From the NCBI RefSeq assembly GCF_007829525.1, contig NZ_VLJP01000035.1, forward strand, positions 1-34,379: 34,379 bases of DNA, read 5' to 3'. The stretch is from Mesorhizobium sp. J18. Its GTDB lineage: Bacteria > Pseudomonadota > Alphaproteobacteria > Rhizobiales > Rhizobiaceae. Shown here one piece after another: positions 8,006 to 15,860 of this stretch (positions are counted from its first letter, which is position 1; every line of letters begins with the position of its first letter). A program made the translations under genes and the position numbers. Under the pieces are notes generated by a model. That model was not told the DNA's origin, searched no databases, and was given only the letters and a program-made list of their open reading frames with translations.

Positions 8006-9295
8006 TCAGGCGTCGAGCGGTTCGGTTCCGCACCACTCGGCAATGAAGAGCGCCATGGCAGCCGTTACGCGCTGCAACGATGACAGGCTGACGCATTCGT
8101 CGAAGCCGTGGATGTTCCTGGAAACCGGACCGTAGCACAAGGCAGGAATCTGATCGTACAGCGCGTAAACGCGCGCATCGAGATATCCGGCCGTGACAAA
8201 GTTTTCGAGAGGTGCGTCGAAGGCGACTTCATGCGCTTTTGCGAGAACGGCTTCCGCCTCCGACCCCGGTCGCAGTACGTAGCCTTCGGTGTGAAATCCA
8301 TTAAAGACCACGCCAGGAGGATTGTTGGCAAAGTACGAATCCTGCTTGGCGAAGTTGTCTATCCGCTCGCGGATCTCGCGTGCGGCATCAGCGGCGCTCA
8401 CTCCCGGGAAGATCGCAATCCTGCAATCGATCCGGCACCAACATGGAACCGATGACGCCCAATCGCCACCTTCGATCTTGCCTATGTTCAGGTTGATCGG
8501 ATGCAGCTCTTCCTGGAAGTGCTCATAGGCCGATTTGCGGTCGTTCCATTCCGCCTCGAGCTTGCGCAACTCATCGATCACCCGATAGGCCGCGTCGATG
8601 GCGTTGGCACCCTCGCCCATCTCACGCACATGAACGGGAAGGCCCCGCACCTCGACCTGGAACCAGATGACGCCAGTATTGGCCCGCACCAACTTGTTGT
8701 CTTCCGGTTCGGGGATCAGCACGGCATCTGCCTTGTAGCCGCGCAGATGGGTCATCAGCGCGCCATTGCCGGTGGACTCCTCCTCGACAACCGACTGCAC
8801 ATAGACCGTTGCCGCCGGCTGCAGACCGATGCGACGCAGAGCATCCAGCGCGAAGATATTGGCCGCCGCGCCCGCCTTCATGTCAGCCGCGCCCCGGCCA
8901 TACATCCAGTCGCCCTCTATCTCGCCGCCATAGGGTTTGTGCTGCCACATGGTCTCGGGGCCGGTCGGCACCACGTCCAGATGCGACTGAAGGATGAGCG
9001 ACCGCCCGGTTTCCTGGCGCGGATGGTGGATGCCGACAACGATAGGTGCGTTGGAGTGCTGGTCAGACCACGGCGAGCCTCCGGGATGATTTTCGATGGC
9101 CGCCCGATCCATGGCGAAACGGTCCACAACATAGCCCCGCCGCACCAATTCGCGGAAGGTGAAATCCTGAATCGCATGCTCGGCGCCCCGTACCGAATGA
9201 AACGACACCAGCTTACGGGTATAGGCTATCTGATCGGCAAAACCCTGTTCGACCGAATCCATGATCGAACGTCGCAATTCGGGTGTGAGCGCCAA
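8006..9295 (-). CDS. ArgE/DapE-family (M20) deacylase, second paralogue; first gene of the operon
   Basis: This 429-residue cytoplasmic hydrolase has the same length as the protein at 1963-3252, with motifs at identical positions. SHLDVVPTG carries His105, GRGAADMKAG Asp138, VVEEESTGNG Glu171 and Glu172, IPEP Glu196, and NIHGFDE the C-terminal histidine. All expected di-zinc ligands are present, so both copies should be active. It is the promoter-proximal gene of the minus-strand operon, 102 bases from the divergent IclR regulator. Divergence between the copies (for example DGDPQHASAG against RGLPVHVREM in the substrate-contact domain) suggests different acyl or amino-acid preferences. Specific substrates cannot be assigned. 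Confidence 0.85.
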   Translation of the reverse strand: MALTPELRRSIMDSVEQGFADQIAYTRKLVSFHSVRGAEHAIQDFTFRELVRRGYVVDRFAMDRAAIENHPGGSPWSDQHSNAPIVVGIHHPRQETGRSLILQSHLDVVPTGPETMWQHKPYGGEIEGDWMYGRGAADMKAGAAANIFALDALRRIGLQPAATVYVQSVVEEESTGNGALMTHLRGYKADAVLIPEPEDNKLVRANTGVIWFQVEVRGLPVHVREMGEGANAIDAAYRVIDELRKLEAEWNDRKSAYEHFQEELHPINLNIGKIEGGDWASSVPCWCRIDCRIAIFPGVSAADAAREIRERIDNFAKQDSYFANNPPGVVFNGFHTEGYVLRPGSEAEAVLAKAHEVAFDAPLENFVTAGYLDARVYALYDQIPALCYGPVSRNIHGFDECVSLSSLQRVTAAMALFIAEWCGTEPLDA

Positions 9296-9377
9296 ATTGG
9301 TTCCCCTTTTCGCTCAGGCTCTGTTGTGATCCAGAGGCGGCCTCATGCAACAGGTACTTTCAATCCGTGTCAAGTGA

Positions 9378-9392
9378 TGACACAGTGTGTCA
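9378..9392. promoter_or_regulatory. Perfect inverted repeat, candidate IclR operator
   Basis: TGACACA-g-TGTGTCA is a perfect 7-base inverted repeat around one central base. It lies in the 101-base space between the divergent deacylase operon and the iclR gene, and looser dyad symmetry (AGTGA / TCACT) extends outward. IclR dimers bind short palindromes of this kind near their own promoter. The pairing of this site with this regulator is an inference. Confidence 0.55.
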
Positions 9393-9396
9393 CTAG

Positions 9397-10221
9397 ATGA
9401 TACGCAAGGGAGGCGCGCGGAACTTGTCGGAGAAGAACTCCATCCCAAGGAAAAAGGGCGTACCAAGGGTGCGCGCGGTAGAGCGCGCAATCGCAATCCT
9501 CAGGGCCTTCAGCGCCGCAGAGAACCGGTTGTCGCTTTCGGATCTTGCGCGACGCGCCGGGCTCGATAAGAGCACGGCACGACGCTTGCTCCATACTCTC
9601 GCGACTAACGAACTCATCGAGTTCGACGAGCAGAAGCAGACCTATGCGCTAGGACCGGGCATTCTACTGCTCGTTCCGGCGGTGAATTTCGGCAGCGAAC
9701 TCCGGGATATTTCTGCGCCTATCCTTGCACGTCTCGCCGAGATCACAGGAGCCACATCCTTCCTCTGGACCTATTTTCACGGCCAAGCACTTTGCCTCGA
9801 CCGCGTAAAGGCGCGTGATCTTCACGTGGATACGCAGTGGTCGGCAGTGGGCACACGCATCCCGTTGAACTGCGCCGGCGGCCCGCGCGTATTATTGGCC
9901 AATCTGCCTCCAGAAGAACGTGCAAAGGTTCTCAAGGGACCGCTGCCGCGATTTACGGAAAACACGCAAACCGATCCGTCTCTCCTGGAGGTGGCGGTTG
10001 CCGAGATCCGCCGCCGCGGCTGGGAATTCGCTGTAGATGATTATGCTCATGGATTGTCAGGTCTGGGGGTCCCTGTCTTCAACCGTGCCGGGGAGCTTGT
10101 CGCCAGCATCAGCATCACTACCCTGACCCCACAATTCATCCTCGATGACGAGGGCAAGCCCCGTGATTTGCCGGTCATGTTGGCTGCCGCGGCTGAAATC
10201 GGTGCTCGGCTCCAGCCATGA
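9397..10221 (+). CDS. IclR-family transcriptional regulator of the M20/ABC operon
   Basis: This protein of about 274 residues has an N-terminal winged helix-turn-helix near residues 25-85 (AVERAIAILRAFSAAENRLS, then DLARRAGLDKSTARRLLHTL). A C-terminal effector-binding domain includes SFLWTYFHGQALCLDRVKA and the late segment DDYAHGLSGLGVPVFN. IclR proteins act as dimers or tetramers that repress or activate adjacent catabolic genes on binding a small organic acid. The ATG at 9397 has no clear ribosome site and begins only four bases after the palindrome; an in-frame TTG at 9424 is preceded by GGGAGG at 9408-9413 and may be the real start. Divergent placement from the deacylase operon makes that operon and its own gene the likely targets. 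Confidence 0.88.
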   Translation: MIRKGGARNLSEKNSIPRKKGVPRVRAVERAIAILRAFSAAENRLSLSDLARRAGLDKSTARRLLHTLATNELIEFDEQKQTYALGPGILLLVPAVNFGSELRDISAPILARLAEITGATSFLWTYFHGQALCLDRVKARDLHVDTQWSAVGTRIPLNCAGGPRVLLANLPPEERAKVLKGPLPRFTENTQTDPSLLEVAVAEIRRRGWEFAVDDYAHGLSGLGVPVFNRAGELVASISITTLTPQFILDDEGKPRDLPVMLAAAAEIGARLQP

Positions 10222-10339
10222 ACGCTTGATCCGAGCTTACCAGCCCCGCATCTGGTCGTATACCGCGCCTGGCAGTGCTCACTGCAGGCTTCATCTGGAG
10301 TACGGCTTCGTGGTGGTCATCCACGGTGACGCATACGGC

Positions 10340-10811
10340 GCTGATCGGTTTCTGGCGAATGGTTCGACGCGACCGACTTCCGACGATCTAGTTTCCAGCC
10401 AACTGGGCAACACATGGCAGGGCCACCGGACTATCCGCAACAGACAAAAGCTCGACAAAGGCAGGCCCGGGCGGCAGACATTGTCGACCGTGCGCTCCGC
10501 AACAGGGTACACAGCAGCGTCTCCGCAATGGTTGTTCCGGGATCGGGACTGGCGAAGCAAGTGGCAGAGGCGGAAAGTCTCGACCGGGTATTCCAGGAGG
10601 CCGGCTTCGAATGGCGTTAGCCGGGATGTTCGATTGCCTGGCCATGAACGACGACAGCCTCGCGTGAGGCGAACGTTGCGCGTCTACGTCGAACCGAACT
10701 TTGAGCACCGGCAGGGTGTTTCGAGCGCGCGCACCTTCTATCGCGTCGATGGCGTCGGCAGCAGCGATCGCCAGCCACTTTGTCGACATACGCTACATCG
10801 ACGCGCGCTAA
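10340..10811 (+). pseudogene. Decayed leuC-like gene (3-isopropylmalate dehydratase large-subunit family), C-terminal remnant
   Basis: The clearest block, about 10505-10617, reads [20 protein letters not shown] then [12 protein letters not shown], matching the C-terminal part of aconitase-family LeuC proteins. It then hits an in-frame TAG at 10618. After this the family sequence can be followed only by changing frame: PGCS, then CLAMNDDSL, a TGA, GERCASTSNR, FEHRQG, and finally ASMASAAAIASHFVDIRYID before TAA at 10809-10811. This implies at least two premature stops and several one-base indels. The CLAM cysteine belongs to the iron-sulfur cluster of LeuC. An upstream [14 protein letters not shown] (from about 10349) may be the worn CTNSR cluster region, so the left limit is approximate. 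No small-subunit (leuD) partner is present. Bases 10222-10339 show nothing recognisable. Confidence 0.8.
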
Positions 10812-10868
10812 GCGTTCGTGGCCGCCATAATTCTGGCTGACGTCAGTATGTTTAATATGTTCATATGA

Positions 10869-11921
10869 TCAAGAGTTATGGCCCTGGTGTTCGGCGCGGA
10901 TTATTGCAGCGCCTTTGGCCATTGCCGCCATCTTGCCGAACGCTACCTTCCGCGGAAGGTATTTCAGACCACAGTCGGGTGCGATCACCAGGCGCTCAGG
11001 CGAAACATAAGGCAAAGCGCGGCGGATCCGACCCGCAACTATCTCGGGCGTCTCGATCTCATGCGTCGACAAATCAAGCACGCCGAGGATGATCGTCTTG
11101 CCCTCCAGCTTGGCCAGTATCGAGCAGTCAAGATTGGACTGCGCGGTCTCAATCGAAACGGCCCTGACCGCAGTTCCGGCCAATTCCGGCAGGAAATTGT
11201 AACCGTTCGGACGCTCATGGATGATGGCCGCATAGCCAAAGCAGATGTGCAGCGCCGTCTCGCCTTCTACGCCGTCGAGAGCGCGCGCCAGCGCCTTTAG
11301 CCCGTACTGCCGGGCCTTCTCGGGTCGAGCCTGCATGTAAGGTTCGTCAATCTGTACGATGTCGGCGCCCGCTGCGAACAGATCCTTGATCTCTTCGTTG
11401 ACCGCCGCCGCGTAATCTACGGCCAGTTCCTCCTCGCTGTCGTAGAAATCGTTCTGCGCTTGTTGCGACATGGTAAAGGGGCCAGGCACGGTGATCTTGA
11501 TCTTGCGATCCGTATTGGCGCGCAGGAATTCGACATCGCGCACCTCTACCGCATGCTTGCGTTTGACCATGCCTACCACCCGCGGTACTGGATTCGGATG
11601 CCCGGAGCGGTCAAGAGCAGTGCCTGGATTGTCAATGTCGACGCCTTCAAGTGCCGTGGCGAAGCGATTCGAGTAGCTCTCACGCCGCATTTCACCATCG
11701 GTGATTATGTCCAGGCCCGCTCGCTCCTGGTCGCGGATGGCGAGCAGTGTGGCGTCGTCCTGCGCTTCGTCGAGAAATTCAGGCGCAACGCGCCAGAGTT
11801 CCTTTGCCCGCACCCGCGGCGGAAAGCGGCCCGCCAGCTTCTTGCAGTCGAGCAACCACTCCGGCTGGGCGTAGGAGCCGACAAGCGAAGTCGGGAAGAG
11901 CGGCAATTTTTCGTTCATCAA
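10869..11921 (-). CDS. MetE-like methyltransferase, catalytic core only (cobalamin-independent methionine synthase family)
   Basis: This 350-residue TIM-barrel protein resembles the C-terminal catalytic half of MetE; full MetE is about 750 residues. The zinc and homocysteine site is visible: HICFGY (His225, Cys227), SIETAQ (Glu258) and APDCGLKYLP (Cys317) correspond to the four zinc ligands of MetE. ITDGEMRRESY near 73-83 and QIDEP near 190 are further family motifs. Known single-domain relatives transfer methyl or alkyl groups to thiols, using methyl-folate, methylcobamide proteins or other donors. Because a ring-cleavage-type operon precedes it, this copy may handle a methyl group or a thiol adduct in catabolism and not general methionine supply. 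Donor and acceptor are unknown. It starts eight bases after the amidohydrolase stop and is the last gene of that operon. Confidence 0.8.
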   Translation of the reverse strand: MMNEKLPLFPTSLVGSYAQPEWLLDCKKLAGRFPPRVRAKELWRVAPEFLDEAQDDATLLAIRDQERAGLDIITDGEMRRESYSNRFATALEGVDIDNPGTALDRSGHPNPVPRVVGMVKRKHAVEVRDVEFLRANTDRKIKITVPGPFTMSQQAQNDFYDSEEELAVDYAAAVNEEIKDLFAAGADIVQIDEPYMQARPEKARQYGLKALARALDGVEGETALHICFGYAAIIHERPNGYNFLPELAGTAVRAVSIETAQSNLDCSILAKLEGKTIILGVLDLSTHEIETPEIVAGRIRRALPYVSPERLVIAPDCGLKYLPRKVAFGKMAAMAKGAAIIRAEHQGHNS

Positions 11922-11929
11922 TCGAATCC

Positions 11930-13396
11930 CTAATTCCTGAATACGTCGCGATCGATGCCGGAGGCCTCGAACAGGTGATCGCGGCTGGCTTCCAGCTCGC
12001 TGCGCAGCTTCGGAATGTCAGCGTCAAGCAATTCTCCGCGCCACTTGCGGATTCTGCCGGCCACCATCACCGTGTCGACATTCGAACGGTCCATGAGCGT
12101 TACCACTGCGCCGGTAGCATGATTGAGCGGCGCCACATTGATCGCAGAAGCGTCGAGGAGGACGATGTCGGCCTCCTTGCCTGGCGTCAAACTGCCCGTC
12201 TTGCGGTCAAGCTTCAAACCCTTCGCGCCTTCGATCGTCGCGAAGCGCAGCACGTCGCGCGATGTCACCATCGCCGCGCAATCCGTCTTGCCGCCGAGCG
12301 CGTCCTCGTTGACGAAGGCGCGTTGGAGCGTCATCGCAGAGCGCATCTGTGTAAAAGGATCAGCAGTCATGGTGCATTCGACATCCGTCGAAAGTGATGG
12401 CTGCATGCCGAGATCAAGTGCTTTCTGGATGGGAGGCATGCCATGGCGCATGGTCATCTCGATCGGTACGGACAGTGAGACGTGAGCGCCGGCGTCTGCC
12501 GCCATCTTCCAGGCCATGTCAGACATGCCGGTCATGTGGATGAAGATGTTGTCCGGACCGAACTGGCCGGAACTTGCAAGTGAATCGAACGTATCACGCA
12601 TACCGAACGTGCCTACCACATGCAGTGCGACCGGAATGCCCAGCTCTCGTCCGATCGCCCACGCCCTCTCGTAGCCGGGTATGTAGATCTCGCCGCCCAT
12701 CACCATTGTAAGCAACTGGTCGTCGGAGGAAAAATGCTCCTTCTTCAGCCGGCGCGCATCCTCGGGATATTTCGAACGCTCACCCCAGCCCTCGAAATAG
12801 CCGAACACGGCTCGGCGTCCGGCATCGCGCAGCGCCTGGACAGCCGCATCGGAATGTTCGGGCGAGTGGTGGATCTGCGAGACATCCATGACGGTCGTCA
12901 CACCCGCATCGATCTGCGAGAGCGAGCCGAACAGCTCGTTGACGTAGACGTCCTGCGGACGATACACCATCGAGAACTTCTGCAGCATGTGCTCATAATA
13001 GTTGTAGAGGCTGTGCGGCTTTCCATCGTTGATGAGGATGCAGTCGGCCAGAAAACCGCGCAGTGCGGTTTCGAACTGGTGGTGATGCGTATCAATGAAG
13101 CCAGGGATGACGATCATGCCGGCAGCGTCGATAACCGCGGCATCACCAGCCTCGAGCTTCATTCCCACCGCTTCGATCCGGCTGCCGGACACCAGCACAT
13201 CACCACCCGCGAAATCTCCCACGCCCGGATCCATCGACAGCACGTAACCGCCGCGGATCAGCAGCCTGCGTCCGTCCTCGCCGGACCATGATGGCATGGT
13301 ACCGGCTCCGGTTCGGATGCCTTGCAACGCACCGGATCCTTCGCCTGCGGGACTGTAATGGATGTTCGGATGCCCTTCAGAGCAGAACTTGCACAT
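11930..13396 (-). CDS. AtzA/TrzN/SsnA-type amidohydrolase with an unusual Cys-rich N-terminus
   Basis: This 488-residue cyclic-amidohydrolase-superfamily enzyme has metal ligands HxH (His104 and His106 in DTHHHQ), His259 (ALHVVGTFG) and Asp338 (LSTDVE). His287 in FIHMTG is the other conserved histidine. Relatives deaminate or dechlorinate N-heterocycles or remove other leaving groups. Most carry HxxE (HLAE type) at the third site; here position 262 is Gly, so the usual glutamate proton shuttle is missing. The chosen ATG at 13396 has GGAGGAG just upstream; a longer open frame to 13564 would overlap ligA and gives an unrelated, low-quality extension. The protein begins MCKFCSEGHPNIHY, a CxxC motif ahead of the beta-sandwich domain that I do not associate with this family. 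It follows ligA by 85 bases. Confidence 0.8.
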   Translation of the reverse strand: MCKFCSEGHPNIHYSPAGEGSGALQGIRTGAGTMPSWSGEDGRRLLIRGGYVLSMDPGVGDFAGGDVLVSGSRIEAVGMKLEAGDAAVIDAAGMIVIPGFIDTHHHQFETALRGFLADCILINDGKPHSLYNYYEHMLQKFSMVYRPQDVYVNELFGSLSQIDAGVTTVMDVSQIHHSPEHSDAAVQALRDAGRRAVFGYFEGWGERSKYPEDARRLKKEHFSSDDQLLTMVMGGEIYIPGYERAWAIGRELGIPVALHVVGTFGMRDTFDSLASSGQFGPDNIFIHMTGMSDMAWKMAADAGAHVSLSVPIEMTMRHGMPPIQKALDLGMQPSLSTDVECTMTADPFTQMRSAMTLQRAFVNEDALGGKTDCAAMVTSRDVLRFATIEGAKGLKLDRKTGSLTPGKEADIVLLDASAINVAPLNHATGAVVTLMDRSNVDTVMVAGRIRKWRGELLDADIPKLRSELEASRDHLFEASGIDRDVFRN

Positions 13397-13481
13397 GGTG
13401 TCTCCTCCCGAAGAAATCGAGATGTCTGCCGGTGACGTAACCGCGGAGCGGAGCGCCAGGCAGCACAGAACGCTCCCCTTC

Positions 13482-13847
13482 TTACGTCTCCACCGTGGGA
13501 TATTCCTTGCCGCGCCAGTGCTGCAGCCGTTGGGCGAACTGCCGCTGGAAGGCCAGCGGGCCATTCTCCTTCATGTACTGCTCATCGTAGATGCCGATGA
13601 AGAGGGTGAGGTTGAGGAAGAAATGCGCGCCCATTTCGAAGAGCGCGACATAATCATGCTCCTCCAGAGCCTTGCGCTCCTCATCCGTAAAACTGTGTAC
13701 GGTCGACTCCTCCACCTCGTTGAGGCGCGGCCCGATCGACTGTTCCCACGTCGCGACGAAGTTCTTGGGATCCTCTGCGTAGCGCTTCAGGAAGTCGGGA
13801 TTGCGGTCGACCTGAAAGAGGAACTTGTTGACATAATATTTGCTCAT
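13482..13847 (-). CDS. LigA-type small (alpha) subunit of a class III extradiol dioxygenase-like complex
   Basis: This 121-residue protein resembles the LigA alpha subunit of protocatechuate 4,5-dioxygenase: YYVNKFLFQVDRNPDFLKRY near the start, LTDEERKALEEHDYVALFE-like core (here FTDEERKALEEHDYVALFE), then GAHFFLNLTLF. In LigAB the alpha subunit caps the active site of the beta subunit and provides no metal ligand. The ATG overlaps the stop of the LigB-like gene by four bases (ATGA), so the two are co-translated. Retention of the small subunit shows that the LigB-like partner still forms an alpha-beta complex even though its catalytic residues have changed. Confidence 0.85.
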   Translation of the reverse strand: MSKYYVNKFLFQVDRNPDFLKRYAEDPKNFVATWEQSIGPRLNEVEESTVHSFTDEERKALEEHDYVALFEMGAHFFLNLTLFIGIYDEQYMKENGPLAFQRQFAQRLQHWRGKEYPTVET

Positions 13848-14716
13848 GCCGCACGCTCCTGAGCCTGTGTCCGGGGATACCAGGTGAGATAAGCTTCCAT
13901 CGTGTGGAATAGATCGAGATTGTCGACGTAATCGGCTTTCTCCGGTCCCGCGACACCCAGCATCAAGATAAAGTTCAAGAACCCGTGGGTGGCGTTGCCG
14001 CTCTTTGCCATGCTCTCATGCGTGACGTTCGCCAGTATGGCGTCGATATCGCCATTGCGGAGCCATTCTATCGCCTGGCGGTCGAATTCGGGATCCGGAC
14101 CAGTCTCCATGAACTGGCGGGGACCTCCCAGTTCCAGCGAGAGATGTCCCGTTCCGATGGCCGCGACGCGCTTGTCGGACGGGTAGTCGTCAATCGCCCT
14201 CCTGATGGCACGGCCGAGATCGTAAAAGCGCTTCGGCGAAGGCAGCGGCGGCGCGAATATATTGGTGTAGATCGGCACGACAGGCAAGTCATTGTCCGGA
14301 CGTACAGTGATGATCGGGCAGATGATCGAGTGATCGATCTTCAGTTCATTGGAGAAGGCGAAGTCAAAGCCCTGGTCCATCAGGTGCTGGTGCATGAAGC
14401 GCGACATGGCGATATCGCCCTGCAGCAGGTATTTCGGGATGCCGAATTCGCGCTCCTCGTTCCAGAAGGTCGCATCGTAGCGTTCGGCCTTGCCGATCAG
14501 GAATTGGGGGCAATTGTCCAGGAATATCTGATGGAAGTGGTCCGAACCCACCATCACCAGGACGTCAGGCTTCGCGCGGGCAAGTGTCTCGCGATAGGCC
14601 TCCACCTTACGCTTCCATTCAGGTGCTTGCGGGATCTGTTCTTCGGGCGGCATGGTGGTTGCCCGCAGATAGAACGGATGGTGGGTTGAGGCTAAAGTTG
14701 CGACGAGTTCAGCCAA
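13844..14716 (-). CDS. LigB-like (beta) subunit of a class III extradiol dioxygenase-like complex, altered active site
   Basis: This 290-residue protein has the LigB fold. His12 (STHHPF) and His60 (GSDHFHQ) match the two iron-binding histidines of LigB and MhpB, and His129 (KIDHS) matches the conserved active-site VDHG histidine. Two expected residues are absent. The acid-base His of the GTGGMSH loop is Leu193 here (GTGHLSL), with a histidine displaced to 191. The iron-ligand Glu of the THE-type motif is Gly245 (GNATHGFLNF). The protein may therefore bind metal differently or catalyse another reaction; protocatechuate or gallate cleavage should not be assumed. The start is TTG at 14716, with GGAGG six bases upstream. 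It is the first structural gene after the iclR at 14845. Confidence 0.75.
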   Translation of the reverse strand: MAELVATLASTHHPFYLRATTMPPEEQIPQAPEWKRKVEAYRETLARAKPDVLVMVGSDHFHQIFLDNCPQFLIGKAERYDATFWNEEREFGIPKYLLQGDIAMSRFMHQHLMDQGFDFAFSNELKIDHSIICPIITVRPDNDLPVVPIYTNIFAPPLPSPKRFYDLGRAIRRAIDDYPSDKRVAAIGTGHLSLELGGPRQFMETGPDPEFDRQAIEWLRNGDIDAILANVTHESMAKSGNATHGFLNFILMLGVAGPEKADYVDNLDLFHTMEAYLTWYPRTQAQERAA

Positions 14717-14844
14717 GGCGCTCCTCCTTTCTTTCGGGACTCAGGTTACGCAATCCATCAGCTACGGCGTTCCGCAATCCCGCTGAGCAATTCGGATCTT
14801 TTGGGGATCAAACGGTTGGTCTTTTCGCGAGCCGCACATGTCGT

Positions 14845-15765
14845 TCAGCCCCCGATAACCGATTGCAGGATGGGATAGCGATGGATCATGTGCCCGATGC
14901 GCGACGCAGTTGCGCGCAGCGTCGGCAGGCGTTCGTCGACGAGTACCTGCGGTGTCACCATTCCGGTGTAGCCCGAGGTGTTCAGCGCCGCGACGGTATT
15001 TCCGTCGGGACCGCGGATCGGCACTGCGAGAGCAGTTATCCCGTAGTCGAGCTGATCGACCGTAGTTGCGTACCCGACCTCTCGCACGCCAAGAATCTCG
15101 CGACGAAGCTCCGCCGGATCGGTGATTGTCCTGGAGGTCAGCGCCTCGGGTCGCACGGTATCGATATAGGCATCAAGCGCGGTGTCTGGAAGCCCGGCAA
15201 GAAGGACCCGCCCGAGCGAGGTCGCGTAGGCCGGATAGCGTGCGCCGACTACGGCCGCCGCGCGTCGGGCCCGCTGTACCGAATTGTGGGCAATATAGAT
15301 CACGTCCTGTCCTTCCAACGTGCCCACTGACGACGCATCGCCGAACTGACGGACCAGTTCGCGCAGATCAGGCTGCAAGACCTCGTCGATGCGGGCCGCG
15401 AAGTAGAAGGCAGAACCGAGCGTCATCACCCGCGGGCGAAGGTGAAACCGCTTGTTCTTTTGTCCAATATATCCGAGCGTCTGCAGCGTTATGAGGCTGC
15501 GCCGCGCCGCCGCCGGAGAGAGACCAACACGCCTGGCGACCTCGCTGAGCGTCATTTCCGCATGCGAAGCATCGAAACATTCGAGAATTGCCAGTCCCTT
15601 GGCGAGCGCCTCGACGAATTCCGCCGGCCGCTCAGGACCCGCCGCGGAACCGCTGGCGTCCTGAGCGGCCTCGCCCCCATTCATTGCGTGCTTTCCGGGC
15701 AAGATATCGGCCGGGATACCGGACCGGGAATTGTCCCCGCCAACGTGCGCATCCCTTTCCTCCAT
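14845..15765 (-). CDS. IclR-family regulator, PcaR/PcaU/PobR-like
   Basis: A regulator of about 306 residues. The winged helix-turn-helix is AKGLAILECFDASHAEMTLS then EVARRVGLSPAAARRSLITL, and the effector domain ends VALNTSGYTG. The phrase TLQTLGYIGQKNKRFHLRPRVMTLG is typical of the PcaR/PcaU/PobR branch, which responds to aromatic acids or their ring-cleavage products. The start at 15765 is preferred because GGAGG lies nine bases ahead. Another ATG at 15684 (GGAAAG upstream) is possible, and the frame stays open to 15813. It is encoded upstream of the ligB-ligA-amidohydrolase-metE-like genes on the same strand (128-base gap) and diverges from the lyase/CoA-transferase/TRAP operon, so it probably controls both. 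Confidence 0.87.
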   Translation of the reverse strand: MEERDAHVGGDNSRSGIPADILPGKHAMNGGEAAQDASGSAAGPERPAEFVEALAKGLAILECFDASHAEMTLSEVARRVGLSPAAARRSLITLQTLGYIGQKNKRFHLRPRVMTLGSAFYFAARIDEVLQPDLRELVRQFGDASSVGTLEGQDVIYIAHNSVQRARRAAAVVGARYPAYATSLGRVLLAGLPDTALDAYIDTVRPEALTSRTITDPAELRREILGVREVGYATTVDQLDYGITALAVPIRGPDGNTVAALNTSGYTGMVTPQVLVDERLPTLRATASRIGHMIHRYPILQSVIGG

Positions 15766-15860
15766 GCGATCGAACCTCCACCCCCGCAGTCTGGTCAAGC
15801 CAAACATTTCCACCTTGACGCTACGCTAAAGGACCTCTAGCTTTTCGGCAAGTGCAAAAT

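Noticed and set aside
10145-10840. A 231-codon plus-strand frame covering the end of iclR and the leuC remnant
   Set aside because: It begins inside iclR in another frame, and the recognisable LeuC blocks lie partly in other frames. Only a short later part (around GERCASTSNR-like sequence) overlaps the family, so it is not a gene.
10837-10846. CTGACGTCAG, a perfect 10-base palindrome after the leuC remnant
   Set aside because: It is short, no gene starts beside it, and there is no T-run to make it a terminator; it may be chance.
12620-13291. A 223-codon plus-strand frame opposite the amidohydrolase gene
   Set aside because: Antisense shadow with no recognisable domain; the minus-strand frame carries full metal-binding motifs.
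13397-13564. N-terminal extension of the amidohydrolase frame
   Set aside because: It overlaps ligA, has no ribosome site and has an arginine/serine-rich non-homologous sequence; the ATG at 13396 has a good GGAGGAG.
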